Source: Uliginosibacterium aquaticum (GTDB taxonomy: Bacteria; Pseudomonadota; Gammaproteobacteria; Burkholderiales; Rhodocyclaceae). From it: a stretch of 64,000 nt of DNA. Numbering within the stretch: the first letter of the stretch is position 1; the number at the start of each line of letters is the position of its first letter. The stretch covers positions 1-64,000 of the forward strand of contig NZ_JABCSC020000002.1 of NCBI RefSeq assembly GCF_012972705.2. The letters run 5' to 3'. The notes beneath the pieces were generated by a model. It was not told the DNA's origin. It worked only from the letters and a program-made list of their open reading frames with translations, and did no database searches. This document shows, piece after piece, positions 6,969-14,171 of this stretch. The translations under genes were made by a program, and so were the position numbers.

Positions 6969-7324
6969 GGCCAGAACACCCTTTCCTCGTCTTCACACAG
7001 GATCTTCAGCAATGCCTCGAGCCGGCTGGCAGTGGCGTGGATGAGCCAGCCACTGCGGCTTGCATCCCGCGCCAGCAGGCTCCATTCACCCTCATGCCGG
7101 CTGAGGCGGGCGATATCGATCACGCCCCCGTCCGGATCCACATTGCGCGAGCAACAGGGGCTGGTGATCAGCCAGCCTTCCTCGGTGGTGGTGACGGCTG
7201 GTTTCACATAGCGGTAGCGCTTGCGCTCACCCAGCGCACGGGCGATGCGCCGGCGCGTGAGCTCCCGTTCGCTGACGAGTGGATTCGCCGGCTTGAGGAG
7301 GCTGGGCAAGCGGGCCACGGCCAT
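6965..7324 (-). CDS. DUF3024-like protein
   Basis: A 119-residue protein with an arginine-rich N-terminal half (TRRRIARALGERKRYRYVKP), a central SPCCSRN motif with two adjacent cysteines, and a C-terminal LEALLKILCEDEERVFWP. The pattern resembles DUF3024, a family of unknown function often encoded near nif or Fe-S genes. The start at 7324 (MAVARLPS) is chosen because upstream codons overlap the NifZ-type gene region. Its stop overlaps the nifS start, so the two are translationally coupled. Whether the CC pair binds metal cannot be judged. Confidence 0.65.
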   Translation of the reverse strand: MAVARLPSLLKPANPLVSERELTRRRIARALGERKRYRYVKPAVTTTEEGWLITSPCCSRNVDPDGGVIDIARLSRHEGEWSLLARDASRSGWLIHATASRLEALLKILCEDEERVFWP

Positions 7325-7340
7325 GTGCCTGACTCGCGCC

Positions 7341-7598
7341 TCACAGAGGCGCGATCTCCTCTTCAAGCACCCCGATCACGCAGGGGCGATTGCCCGGCGT
7401 GTGGCCGCTGAACTCAACCATGTAGACCGGGATATTGGCCTCTTCGTGATGGCCGATCTGAACGATCTCGCCTTCGGTGCCGAGGCCGACCAGCAGCGCC
7501 TCGGCTTCCACCTCGGGGTAGGAACCATCATTGAAGATCTCGACCTGCGCAGTGACACGCTGGCCCCACTGGAATTTCGCTTCACGCAGCTCGAACAT
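7341..7598 (-). CDS. nifZ: NifZ-domain protein, short copy
   Basis: An 85-residue NifZ domain: WGQRVTAQVEIFNDGSYPE is the family's opening, followed by ADVGFVT-like GTEGEIVQIGHH and a PVYMVEF strand. NifZ assists P-cluster formation in the MoFe protein. This copy lacks the C-terminal tail of the preceding NifZ (7582-7989), overlaps it by 17 bases and has probably arisen by tandem duplication. In several diazotrophs two NifZ genes occur side by side. The stop is followed within 20 bases by the DUF3024 gene. Confidence 0.85.
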   Translation of the reverse strand: MFELREAKFQWGQRVTAQVEIFNDGSYPEVEAEALLVGLGTEGEIVQIGHHEEANIPVYMVEFSGHTPGNRPCVIGVLEEEIAPL

Positions 7599-7989
7599 GA
7601 TCGCGCGCTCCTTCTACAGAAAGGTTCTCTTCATCGGCCGCCTCCACGCCGGGGCGCAGATTCTTGAGGCGGGCGATCTTCTCTTCACCGAGCGCTTCCA
7701 TGACGTGCTCCGGCAGCTTGTCGATCGACACCAGCTCGCGCCCGCGCATGCCAACGCGATTGCCGGTTTCGATGAACTCGACGGCGTAGATGTAGTACTG
7801 CTGCAGGAAGTTGCCGATGCTCGTCACGAAGCCAACATCGCCCTTCTTGGCAAGGACTTCACCGATGTCCTTGCCGCAGTAAGTACCGTCATTACGGATC
7901 GTGTAGCGCGTAACCACGCGCTCGCCATAACTGAATTCGGGCGGTGCGGTGAGTTCCACCGTATCGCTGTCGCGGCTGATATCACCCAT
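7582..7989 (-). CDS. nifZ: NifZ
   Basis: The 135-residue product carries a full NifZ domain at residues 18-95: FSYGERVVTRYTIRNDGTY, AKKGDVGFVTSIG, and QQYYIYAVEF, followed by a charged C-terminal tail of about 40 residues. NifZ takes part in maturation of the second P-cluster of dinitrogenase, with the chaperone-like NifW. The start at 7989 overlaps the end of the LRV gene by eight bases. The following gene is a second, shorter NifZ. Confidence 0.9.
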   Translation of the reverse strand: MGDISRDSDTVELTAPPEFSYGERVVTRYTIRNDGTYCGKDIGEVLAKKGDVGFVTSIGNFLQQYYIYAVEFIETGNRVGMRGRELVSIDKLPEHVMEALGEEKIARLKNLRPGVEAADEENLSVEGARDHVRAA

Positions 7990-8773
7990 GGCAGGCTCCT
8001 TCGTGAATGCCCAGTTCCTCAAGGCGCGCACAGGCTGCGTGGCGCACCTCTTCTTCGTGATCGAGCGCGAGGCGGCGGGCCAGTGCCACACCGGCGCGCT
8101 GTGCCAGCTCCCAGCGCACTTCCCAGGCCGGATCGCCAGCCATGCGCTCCAGGAAACTCTCAGGCAAGCGCCGCACCACCTCGCGCCGGATCGCCAGTTC
8201 GCGGTCGTCGCACAGGCGCAGCAGCTCGGGCATTTCTAGGCGCTTGACCGCTTCCAGCCGAACCTCCCATTCGGAGTCCCGCAGCATGCGCGGCAGCAGG
8301 GCCTTGGGTAGGCGACGGGCAACGAGCTTGCGCACGTAGTAGTCCTCGTCATCGGCCATGGCCAGGAGCTCGCCGCCTTCCAGGCGCATCGCCACCCGGA
8401 TGCGGACCTCGCGGTGTGGATCGTGGCGCAGGCGCACCACCTGGTTCAGCGGCAGACGCACCGCCACAGACAGGCGAACGGTCTCATCCTCATCCCCGAT
8501 CAGGTGCTGCAGGCGGAACACATCGGCATGGCGGCAGGCAATCGCACGCACCTCGAAGTAGGGATGGTCGAGGTAATCGTTGCCAAGGCCCGGGTTCCAC
8601 TTGAAGAAGCGGTCGATGCGTTTGGCGTAACGATCATGCACGCAAGCGTGGCCGCGCTCGCAGCGCGCGGTGGATTCCGCTACCGGACAGCTTGCGCAAT
8701 CGAGTTCGCCACCTTCCCAGTCGAGCACCGGGATGTCCGGGTCGTCGGTATGCCATTCGCCATTGATCATCAT
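7982..8773 (-). CDS. Leucine-rich-repeat-variant (LRV) Fe-S protein
   Basis: A 263-residue protein with an N-terminal cysteine cluster (CASC at about residues 26-29, then C38 and C44) and about eight LRV helical repeats of the LR-D---EVR-EA-RR type. This matches the LRV protein of Azotobacter vinelandii, which has an N-terminal [4Fe-4S] cluster and is encoded near nifB. Its role is unknown; the repeat solenoid suggests protein binding. The start at 8773 overlaps the upstream TPR-like gene by four bases, and its end overlaps nifZ by eight. Confidence 0.85.
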   Translation of the reverse strand: MMINGEWHTDDPDIPVLDWEGGELDCASCPVAESTARCERGHACVHDRYAKRIDRFFKWNPGLGNDYLDHPYFEVRAIACRHADVFRLQHLIGDEDETVRLSVAVRLPLNQVVRLRHDPHREVRIRVAMRLEGGELLAMADDEDYYVRKLVARRLPKALLPRMLRDSEWEVRLEAVKRLEMPELLRLCDDRELAIRREVVRRLPESFLERMAGDPAWEVRWELAQRAGVALARRLALDHEEEVRHAACARLEELGIHEGACHG

Positions 8774-9342
8774 GCGATCACCTCGCTGCGTTCGTCCTCA
8801 TCCTCGTAATCGGCATCTTCACGGCCGATACGGGCGATCACGCCAGCCAGCACTTCGTGCCCCACCTTGTTGCGCGGATCGAGCTCGGCGAGCTTGGCGA
8901 CCATGGCGCGGCCAGCCTCGATCTCGCCCAGACGCAGGGAGAGATAGGCAAGGCCCTTGAGGCTGAAGAGGTAGAAGCGCGGCAAGGCTTCGAGTGCTGT
9001 GAAGCGCGGGTCAGGCTGAACCGTGCTCCATTCGCGTGCGACACCCAGCGCCGCGCTGGCCATGTCCAGCGCCCGCAGGGCAATTGCGCGCGCCTCCGCG
9101 AGGCGGTTGCCGTAGAAGTGGAAGCGATACAACGCGATCAGGGTGGCCGGGTGCTGCGGTGCCAGTTGATGGGCGCCTTCGAGCAAAGCCTGGGCTTCCG
9201 CCACCTGATGGCGAATCATGCCGGCCTGGGCGATCAGGAACTCGGCTTGCGCCGGCAGCCCGGCGCCCAGTACGGCGGCATCCAGCCCGCCGAAATCCAG
9301 GTCGTCGCCAGACAGTTCGTGATTCACCTGAGTGCCGGACAT
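8770..9342 (-). CDS. TPR-like helical protein
   Basis: A 190-residue protein predicted to be almost all helical. Residues 45-75 (ALLEGAHQLAPQHPATLIALYRFHFYGNRLAEA) and 120-165 (FYLFSLKGLAYLSLRLGEIEAG) look like tetratricopeptide-type repeats, and the C-terminus is acidic (EDADYEDEDERSE). A related protein is encoded at 50253-50750: both share RF-LFSLK-LA--LR and AKLAELDP-----GEV. No signal peptide is visible. It is probably an adaptor in the nif system, which is inference. It sits between the IscA-type gene and the LRV gene. Confidence 0.65.
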   Translation of the reverse strand: MSGTQVNHELSGDDLDFGGLDAAVLGAGLPAQAEFLIAQAGMIRHQVAEAQALLEGAHQLAPQHPATLIALYRFHFYGNRLAEARAIALRALDMASAALGVAREWSTVQPDPRFTALEALPRFYLFSLKGLAYLSLRLGEIEAGRAMVAKLAELDPRNKVGHEVLAGVIARIGREDADYEDEDERSEVIA

Positions 9343-9359
9343 GATTTCGTCTCCCTGAC

Positions 9360-9767
9360 TCAGCTGCGCCGGATCGAGGCGATGGACACGGTAGCCACCG
9401 CCGGTGCCGAGGCGCCATGACTGTGGCCATGCGCGTGATCGCTCGGGCCGCTGCTGCTGCAGGCGCAGGGCGCCTGGTTCGGGTTGATGAAGCTCAGCCC
9501 GCTTTTGGTCGGCGTATCCGTGAAGTCGATCGTCACGCCTTCCAGCAGGAGGCGCGAGGCCGAGGTGAAGAACATCTTCACGCCAGCGACTTCGACGATC
9601 GAGTCGCCCGCCTGCGGTGCGGCTTCGACGCTGAATTCGGCATTGAAGCCGGAGCAGCCGCCTTCCGTAACATGCAGGCGGAAGCCGGCGCCTTCAGGCT
9701 GACCGGAGAAGCGCACCATGCGCGAGATGAACTTGTTTGCTGCAGGGGTGAGCGTGACGTTGGTCAT
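9360..9767 (-). CDS. A-type Fe-S carrier, nif-specific (IscA-like) with His-rich tail
   Basis: A 135-residue HesB/IscA family protein that accepts and passes on Fe-S clusters. The three conserved cysteines are visible: one in TEGGCSGF and two in the CAC near residues 101-103. A C-terminal extension of about 30 residues is His-rich (DHAHGHSHG), which is uncommon and might bind metal. It lies between fdxN and the TPR-like gene in the nifB operon. Two further A-type carriers are encoded in the isc operon (27614 and 28043). Confidence 0.88.
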   Translation of the reverse strand: MTNVTLTPAANKFISRMVRFSGQPEGAGFRLHVTEGGCSGFNAEFSVEAAPQAGDSIVEVAGVKMFFTSASRLLLEGVTIDFTDTPTKSGLSFINPNQAPCACSSSGPSDHAHGHSHGASAPAVATVSIASIRRS

Positions 9768-9774
9768 GATTTCC

Positions 9775-9978
9775 TCAGGCGGTTACCAGTGGCAGGATGC
9801 ATTCATCGACCGGGCAAACCGCCAGGCACTGCGGGGTGTCGTAATCCCCTTCGCACTCGGTGCATTTATCCGGATCGATGATGAAATAGTTTTTCAGCTC
9901 GCTGATGGCTTCGTTGGGGCATTCCGGCTCGCAAGCCGAACAACCGGTACACAACTCGGCGATGATCTTGAGTGACAT
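9775..9978 (-). CDS. fdxN: FdxN, 2[4Fe-4S] ferredoxin
   Basis: A 67-residue bacterial-type ferredoxin. The first motif is C-x2-C-x2-C-x3-C in LCTGCSACEPECP; the second is CTEC followed by an insertion (EGDYDTPQ) and C-x3-C, the arrangement typical of nif-associated FdxN. It delivers low-potential electrons, in some diazotrophs to NifB or nitrogenase. It is the second gene of the nifB operon, about 50 bases after nifB. Confidence 0.92.
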   Translation of the reverse strand: MSLKIIAELCTGCSACEPECPNEAISELKNYFIIDPDKCTECEGDYDTPQCLAVCPVDECILPLVTA

Positions 9979-10029
9979 GGCAATCTCTCCTTTTCGGGGG
10001 GCGACGAGGGGGAGGGAGGGTGTGCTGGC

Positions 10030-11604
10030 TCAGGCCGCGGCGGTGTAAGCACCCTGGCGGATCGAGGCATCGCCCCGCGCCTGGTGCTCGATCTCGCCGC
10101 TGGCGATGCGCTTCCTGTAATCGGCGAACCAGGACAAAGCTGCCTTCTCGATGAACTCATCGACGTAGGCATCCACCGGTTCGATACCGGCGCCCTTGAG
10201 TTCGTCACGCGGGCAGGCACCGATCTTGGCCACCAGCACGGCGTGGCAATCGTTGATCGCGCGCACCACCGAGGGCAATTGCTCGTCCTCACCAAAGCCG
10301 CCCTGGCAGTACTGATCGACCCGGCGGTGGCCCACGAACAGCGCTTCCGCTGCGGAAACTTCGAAGACCTGGAATTCGGTGACGTGACCGAAGTGCTCAT
10401 TCACACGGCCGCCGCCCTTGGTAGCCACCGCCACCAGCACCTTGATGCTGTCATCAACTTCCAGCTCGCCTTGCGACGCCAGTGCTTCGACCTTGGCGGC
10501 GTGCTGGGCCTGGCGTTCGGTTTCGACCTTGTCCTGATAGCTGCGGCGACGGTCAAGGTCATACACCACTTCCATCTCCTCGATCTTGTCGAGGGTGAAT
10601 TCTTCGCTGCGGTCCTCGCCAAGCAGGCCGACGGCATCCGCACGGCACTGACGGCAGTGACGCATCAGGTTGGCGCCACCCATGCAGGCGTCCTGCACCG
10701 CCTTGAGCTCCTGGGCGCTCGGGCCGCGCTGGCCGTTGAGGCCGAAGTAGGTGCCGTGTTCCGGCTCGGAGATCAGCGGCATGATGTTGTGCAGGAAAGC
10801 GCCACGGGCCTTCACTGCCTTGTTCACCTCGATCATGTGCTCGTCATTCACGCCGGGGATCAGCACCGAGTTGATCTTGGTGAGCACGCCGCGTGCGGTG
10901 AGCATTTCGAGGCCTTTCATCTGCTGCTCGTGCAGGATGCGGGCGGCCTCGACGCCAGTGACGCGCTTGTGGTCCCAGAAAATCCACGGATAGATCTTGG
11001 CGCCGATCTCGGGATCGACCATGTTGATGGTGATGGTCACGTGATCGATGTTGTATTTGCAGATCTCGTCGACCAGATCAGGCAGGGCCAGACCGTTGGT
11101 GGAGAGGCACAGCTTGATGTCCGGCGCCTGCTCCTGAAGCATGCGGAAGGTTTCAAAGGTCTTCTTCGGGCTGGCGAGCGAATCACCCGGGCCGGCGATG
11201 CCGAGCACCGTCATCTGCGGGATCTCGCTGGCGACGGCCAGCACCTTCTTCACCGCCTGTTCGGGGGTCAGCTTCTGGCTCACCACGCCCGGACGCGATT
11301 CGTTGGAACAGTCGTACTTGCGGTTGCAGTAGTTGCACTGGATGTTGCAGGCCGGCGCTACCGCCACATGCATGCGGGCGTAATGGTGGTGAGCTTCTTC
11401 GGAGTAGCAGGGATGGTTTTTGACCTTGTCCCAGATTTCCTGCGGCATGTCATCCGGGCCGCCGGAGGAGCCGCAACTGGCTTTGCCTTCACCGCCATGG
11501 GTGCCACAACCACCGCCGGTGGCGGGCAGATCTGCGGGAGCCGCCAGGGCATTGCCACTGGACTTCAGGTCGGCGATGTTGATGTAACTGGCGGCAGCTT
11601 GCAT
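10030..11604 (-). CDS. nifB: NifB, FeMo-cofactor biosynthesis protein
   Basis: A 524-residue radical-SAM protein that builds the NifB-co precursor of FeMo-co from [4Fe-4S] units. The SAM cluster motif C-x3-C-x2-C is CNIQCNYC at about residue 84; further Fe-S ligands are in the [10 protein letters not shown] segment and a Cys-rich stretch near 330. A C-terminal NifX/dinitrogenase-iron-molybdenum cofactor domain follows from about residue 400. The N-terminus has an unusual Gly/Cys-rich segment ([20 protein letters not shown]) that may be disordered. The start at 11604 ([12 protein letters not shown]) is preferred over an in-frame ATG 17 codons upstream because it lies downstream of the sigma-54 start site at about 11646. 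Confidence 0.97.
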   Translation of the reverse strand: MQAAASYINIADLKSSGNALAAPADLPATGGGCGTHGGEGKASCGSSGGPDDMPQEIWDKVKNHPCYSEEAHHHYARMHVAVAPACNIQCNYCNRKYDCSNESRPGVVSQKLTPEQAVKKVLAVASEIPQMTVLGIAGPGDSLASPKKTFETFRMLQEQAPDIKLCLSTNGLALPDLVDEICKYNIDHVTITINMVDPEIGAKIYPWIFWDHKRVTGVEAARILHEQQMKGLEMLTARGVLTKINSVLIPGVNDEHMIEVNKAVKARGAFLHNIMPLISEPEHGTYFGLNGQRGPSAQELKAVQDACMGGANLMRHCRQCRADAVGLLGEDRSEEFTLDKIEEMEVVYDLDRRRSYQDKVETERQAQHAAKVEALASQGELEVDDSIKVLVAVATKGGGRVNEHFGHVTEFQVFEVSAAEALFVGHRRVDQYCQGGFGEDEQLPSVVRAINDCHAVLVAKIGACPRDELKGAGIEPVDAYVDEFIEKAALSWFADYRKRIASGEIEHQARGDASIRQGAYTAAA

Positions 11605-11657
11605 GGCGGACTCCTTGATCTTCTTGACGCGGGCATTGGGGCGGGTGATTCCCACAT

Positions 11658-11673
11658 AGCTAGTTCCGTGCCA
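11658..11673 (-). promoter_or_regulatory. Sigma-54 promoter of nifB
   Basis: Minus-strand TGGCAC-GGAAC-TAGCT; the GG and GC elements are separated by ten bases and the -24 box is perfect. Transcription should begin near 11646, about 42 bases before the nifB ATG. Confidence 0.8.
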
Positions 11674-11709
11674 CGCCTTTTATTTGCTTTAAATCAAACA
11701 CTTGAGAGG

Positions 11710-11761
11710 TTTTGTCGGAATTGCGCAGGCGCGACAAAACAGGCAATCGCGACGACAAAGC
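11710..11761. promoter_or_regulatory. Repeated TTTGTCG/CGACAAA motifs upstream of nifB
   Basis: TTTTGTCG (11710-11717), CGACAAAA (11732-11739) and CGACAAAGC (11753-11761) lie at 21-22 bp intervals, about two helical turns, on the upstream side of the nifB promoter. The last motif is about 80 bp from the -24 element. Similar motifs occur at matching distance before nifE, the gene at 43873 and nifV/nifQ. They are candidate NifA or enhancer-binding sites; no perfect TGT-N10-ACA was found here. Confidence 0.45.
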
Positions 11762-11820
11762 GAACAGGGCTGACAGGCATGCGTCAGCTTTGGCCGATCT
11801 GCGCCGCAGCAGAAATGAGA

Positions 11821-11840
11821 AGGCCGCCCGAAGGCGGCCT
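11821..11840 (-). terminator. Hairpin terminator after the amine oxidase gene
   Basis: AGGCCGCC (11821-11828) and GGCGGCCT (11833-11840) form a tight stem with a four-base loop, 24 bases beyond the stop at 11864. The minus-strand run after it is moderately T-rich (TCTCATTTCT). Confidence 0.55.
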
Positions 11841-11863
11841 CTGGCGTATTGCGGTTCCTGATT

Positions 11864-13447
11864 TCAGATCGGCTGGCTGGCAGCTTCCATGCGTTGCAAC
11901 AAGTCCTCGTTGAGCGCCAGCGCGAATTCGCGCCACAGCGCTGCCAGATCTCGGCGAATCGCTTGTACATAAGCGTGGTTCAGCGTCTGTTCCAGGGGAA
12001 AACCGGAGATGGCGCAGGAGCTGGCGTTATGCGTCTGGGCCTGGCTCAGCAGATCGGTCGAGAAGCCCATGAATGGCGCCAGCAAGGCGGGCGTGAGACT
12101 TGCACGGCCATTTTCAACAACGGCTTCGGCGAGTTCGAGCGGCAGCGTATGGAGGTATTCCAGGGCCTGTTTGTAGGTGCCCGCAACCACCTCGGTCAGC
12201 ACCAGTTGCGTGATGTCTTCACGTTGCTGCCGGATCAATGCCTGCTTGAAACCGAAGACATATTTGTCGATCGACTCCTCGCGCAACAAGGCCACCATGC
12301 GCGCAAATTTTTCAAGCCCGAGATGGTTGTCCCGCAGGTCGGCACGCGAGGAGTGGCGCAGAGCGGTGGGCGCCGAGAGTTGCTGCCAGATACGCGCGGC
12401 GGCATCCAGCGCACCTTCGAGATAGCCGGCTGATTGCCCGGCGGTTTCGCTGCCCCCAAAGATCAGTTTGTCGCCCCACTGGGGCGCGGCTAGCTCCGCT
12501 ACGCCATCCTGGGGATGGGCGGCAGGCTCGGCGATATCCAGCGCCGAGCAGGTAAAAGGCTCCTGAGCCCAGTCGCGCATGAACAGCTCTCCCTCGGCGG
12601 CGGCCGGGCCGAAGAGCTGGGCGAACTGGCTGAAGACCATCAGCTCATGTACCCGGCTGACGGCGATGCGTACCGCTGGGGGGAGGGCCGAGATGCCGCC
12701 CAGCGCGGCAGGGCTGCCGTTCTCGCCGCAGGCATCGAAGACTTCGCCCAGCACGGCCTGGGCGTGGGTCACGAAGGCGTTGCCGGCCAGCCCGCTGCTG
12801 CGCCAGAACGGCAGCGGATAACGGGCCACGGCCTTGCACTGCGCGGCCATCCAGGTGGGTGTGGCGCGCAGTGTGGTGTGCAGGGCCGAGGCCAACTCAG
12901 GTGCGAAAGCGATGCGGGTGCTTGCAAGGCGTGGCGGCAGGGCCAGCACCACATGGCGGGCGGTGATGCGCAGCGCTTCAGTGCCGTTCCAGCACTCCGC
13001 CTCGATGTGATCCGGGTATGCCTGGAGCTTCTTCACTTCCAGCCCGAGGCGCACGCGCTCGGGTGCCAGGCGCTGGGCCAGGGCCTGGACCAGCGTGCCC
13101 ATACCGCCGCCAAGGCGCCGTGCCTGGATGTGCACACTGCTCTGTGGCAGCGGCTCGGGGCTGCCGTCGCCCTTGGCGAGATGCAGGATGGTGCCGCTGT
13201 CATGCTGCGGGAAGCTGGAGAGCCCCAGCTCGGCGACCAGGCGCGTGATGCGCGGCTGGGTGGCGGGCCAGAACCAGGTCGGGCCGAGATCGGCGGCGGC
13301 TGCCGTGGCGGTTTCAGGCACGCTCTCGATACGCCCGCCAAGGCGCTGTCGTGCATCGATCAGCAGATAGTCATGCCCGGCAGACTGCAGTTTTCCGGCC
13401 AAGCTCAGCCCACAGAGCCCGGCACCAACGACAAGCGTATCCAGCAT
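11864..13447 (-). CDS. Flavin-containing amine oxidase-like protein with C-terminal extension
   Basis: A 527-residue FAD-dependent oxidoreductase. The N-terminal dinucleotide-binding motif is VVGAGLCGLSLAGKL, followed by the LIDARQRLGGRIES second strand of monoamine-oxidase type enzymes, and a C-terminal flavin segment GDKLIFGGSETAGQSAGYLEGA near residue 360. After about residue 380 there is a helical extension of roughly 150 residues that I do not recognise. The substrate cannot be told from sequence. The gene is transcribed away from the Ohr-like gene at 13736, and its neighbours are nif genes, so a role in oxygen or amine metabolism of nitrogen-fixing cells is only conceivable. Confidence 0.75.
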   Translation of the reverse strand: MLDTLVVGAGLCGLSLAGKLQSAGHDYLLIDARQRLGGRIESVPETATAAAADLGPTWFWPATQPRITRLVAELGLSSFPQHDSGTILHLAKGDGSPEPLPQSSVHIQARRLGGGMGTLVQALAQRLAPERVRLGLEVKKLQAYPDHIEAECWNGTEALRITARHVVLALPPRLASTRIAFAPELASALHTTLRATPTWMAAQCKAVARYPLPFWRSSGLAGNAFVTHAQAVLGEVFDACGENGSPAALGGISALPPAVRIAVSRVHELMVFSQFAQLFGPAAAEGELFMRDWAQEPFTCSALDIAEPAAHPQDGVAELAAPQWGDKLIFGGSETAGQSAGYLEGALDAAARIWQQLSAPTALRHSSRADLRDNHLGLEKFARMVALLREESIDKYVFGFKQALIRQQREDITQLVLTEVVAGTYKQALEYLHTLPLELAEAVVENGRASLTPALLAPFMGFSTDLLSQAQTHNASSCAISGFPLEQTLNHAYVQAIRRDLAALWREFALALNEDLLQRMEAASQPI

Positions 13448-13735
13448 GATTCTGCTCCCCGTGTGAAGTTCATCAGGCTGCTACTTGCAAGCTTGATGCC
13501 ATGCCGGTGATTCCGGTTTGGCGTATAGCGGCGGCATGCGCAGGGTGTTGCTGCGTCACTTTTGTCACTTTCGGCTGAGCGCCCTGGAACATATCTTTCA
13601 GACAAGCAGGGCGTGCCTGAACGAAACCCCAGGCTCAGCCTGTTTTACTGCAAGGAGGGGCCTTGCGTACGAGTCTTGCTAGGAGAGCTGCGAGCCGCGT
13701 TTATCCAACCCCCTGTTTGCCTCCAAGGAGCTGTC

Positions 13736-14170
13736 ATGGATCTCGTCTACAAAACCCGTGTATTCAGCCAGGGTGGCCGCAATGGCCGCGTGCAGAGTGA
13801 AGACGGCCTGCTCAAGGTGGATCTGGCCCAACCCGCCGAAATGGGTGGTAAGAAGCCGGGGGCCAACCCCGAGCAGCTGTTTGCTGCGGCCTATGCGGCC
13901 TGCTTCGAGAATTCGGTGCGCCACATCATCCGTGCCGACCGCCTGCCGGTGAAGGGCTGCATGGTCGAAGCAGAAGTGTCGCTGTACAAGAATTTCGAAG
14001 ATGCCTACCGCTTCTCGCTGTCCTTCGCCACCATCCTGCACGGCATTGATCAGGTGACGGCCGATTCGCTGGTCGAGCGGGCGCTGAAGGTCTGCCCCTA
14101 CACCGATGCCACCAAGAACAACATCACCGTGAAGGCGGTGGCTGTACTTGAAGCCCCCGCAACCGCCTGA
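13736..14170 (+). CDS. Organic hydroperoxide resistance (Ohr/OsmC) protein
   Basis: A 144-residue OsmC/Ohr-family thiol peroxidase, which detoxifies organic peroxides. Two catalytic cysteines are visible: AACFENSV near residue 60 and the CPYTDATKNN near 122. The second loop (CPYT-ATKNN) points to the Ohr subgroup. An internal ALKVCPYT helix completes the pattern. The start at 13736 (MDLVYKTRVF) follows GGAG 9-12 bases upstream. It is the first gene of an operon with the nitroreductase fusion, which starts one base after its stop. Upstream, TTTTGTCAC at 13557-13565 resembles the nif motif, but no convincing sigma-54 promoter is seen. Confidence 0.85.
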   Translation: MDLVYKTRVFSQGGRNGRVQSEDGLLKVDLAQPAEMGGKKPGANPEQLFAAAYAACFENSVRHIIRADRLPVKGCMVEAEVSLYKNFEDAYRFSLSFATILHGIDQVTADSLVERALKVCPYTDATKNNITVKAVAVLEAPATA

Positions 14171-14171
14171 G

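Noticed and set aside
5904-7211. 435-residue plus-strand frame opposite nifS
   Set aside because: Antisense shadow; nifS has all catalytic motifs.
10084-11913. 609-residue plus-strand frame opposite nifB
   Set aside because: Antisense shadow in GC-rich sequence; nifB on the minus strand is certain.
13557-13600. Possible sigma-54 promoter before the Ohr-like gene (TGGAAC near 13585)
   Set aside because: GG-N10-GC spacing is not met: the -12 position reads TC, not GC.
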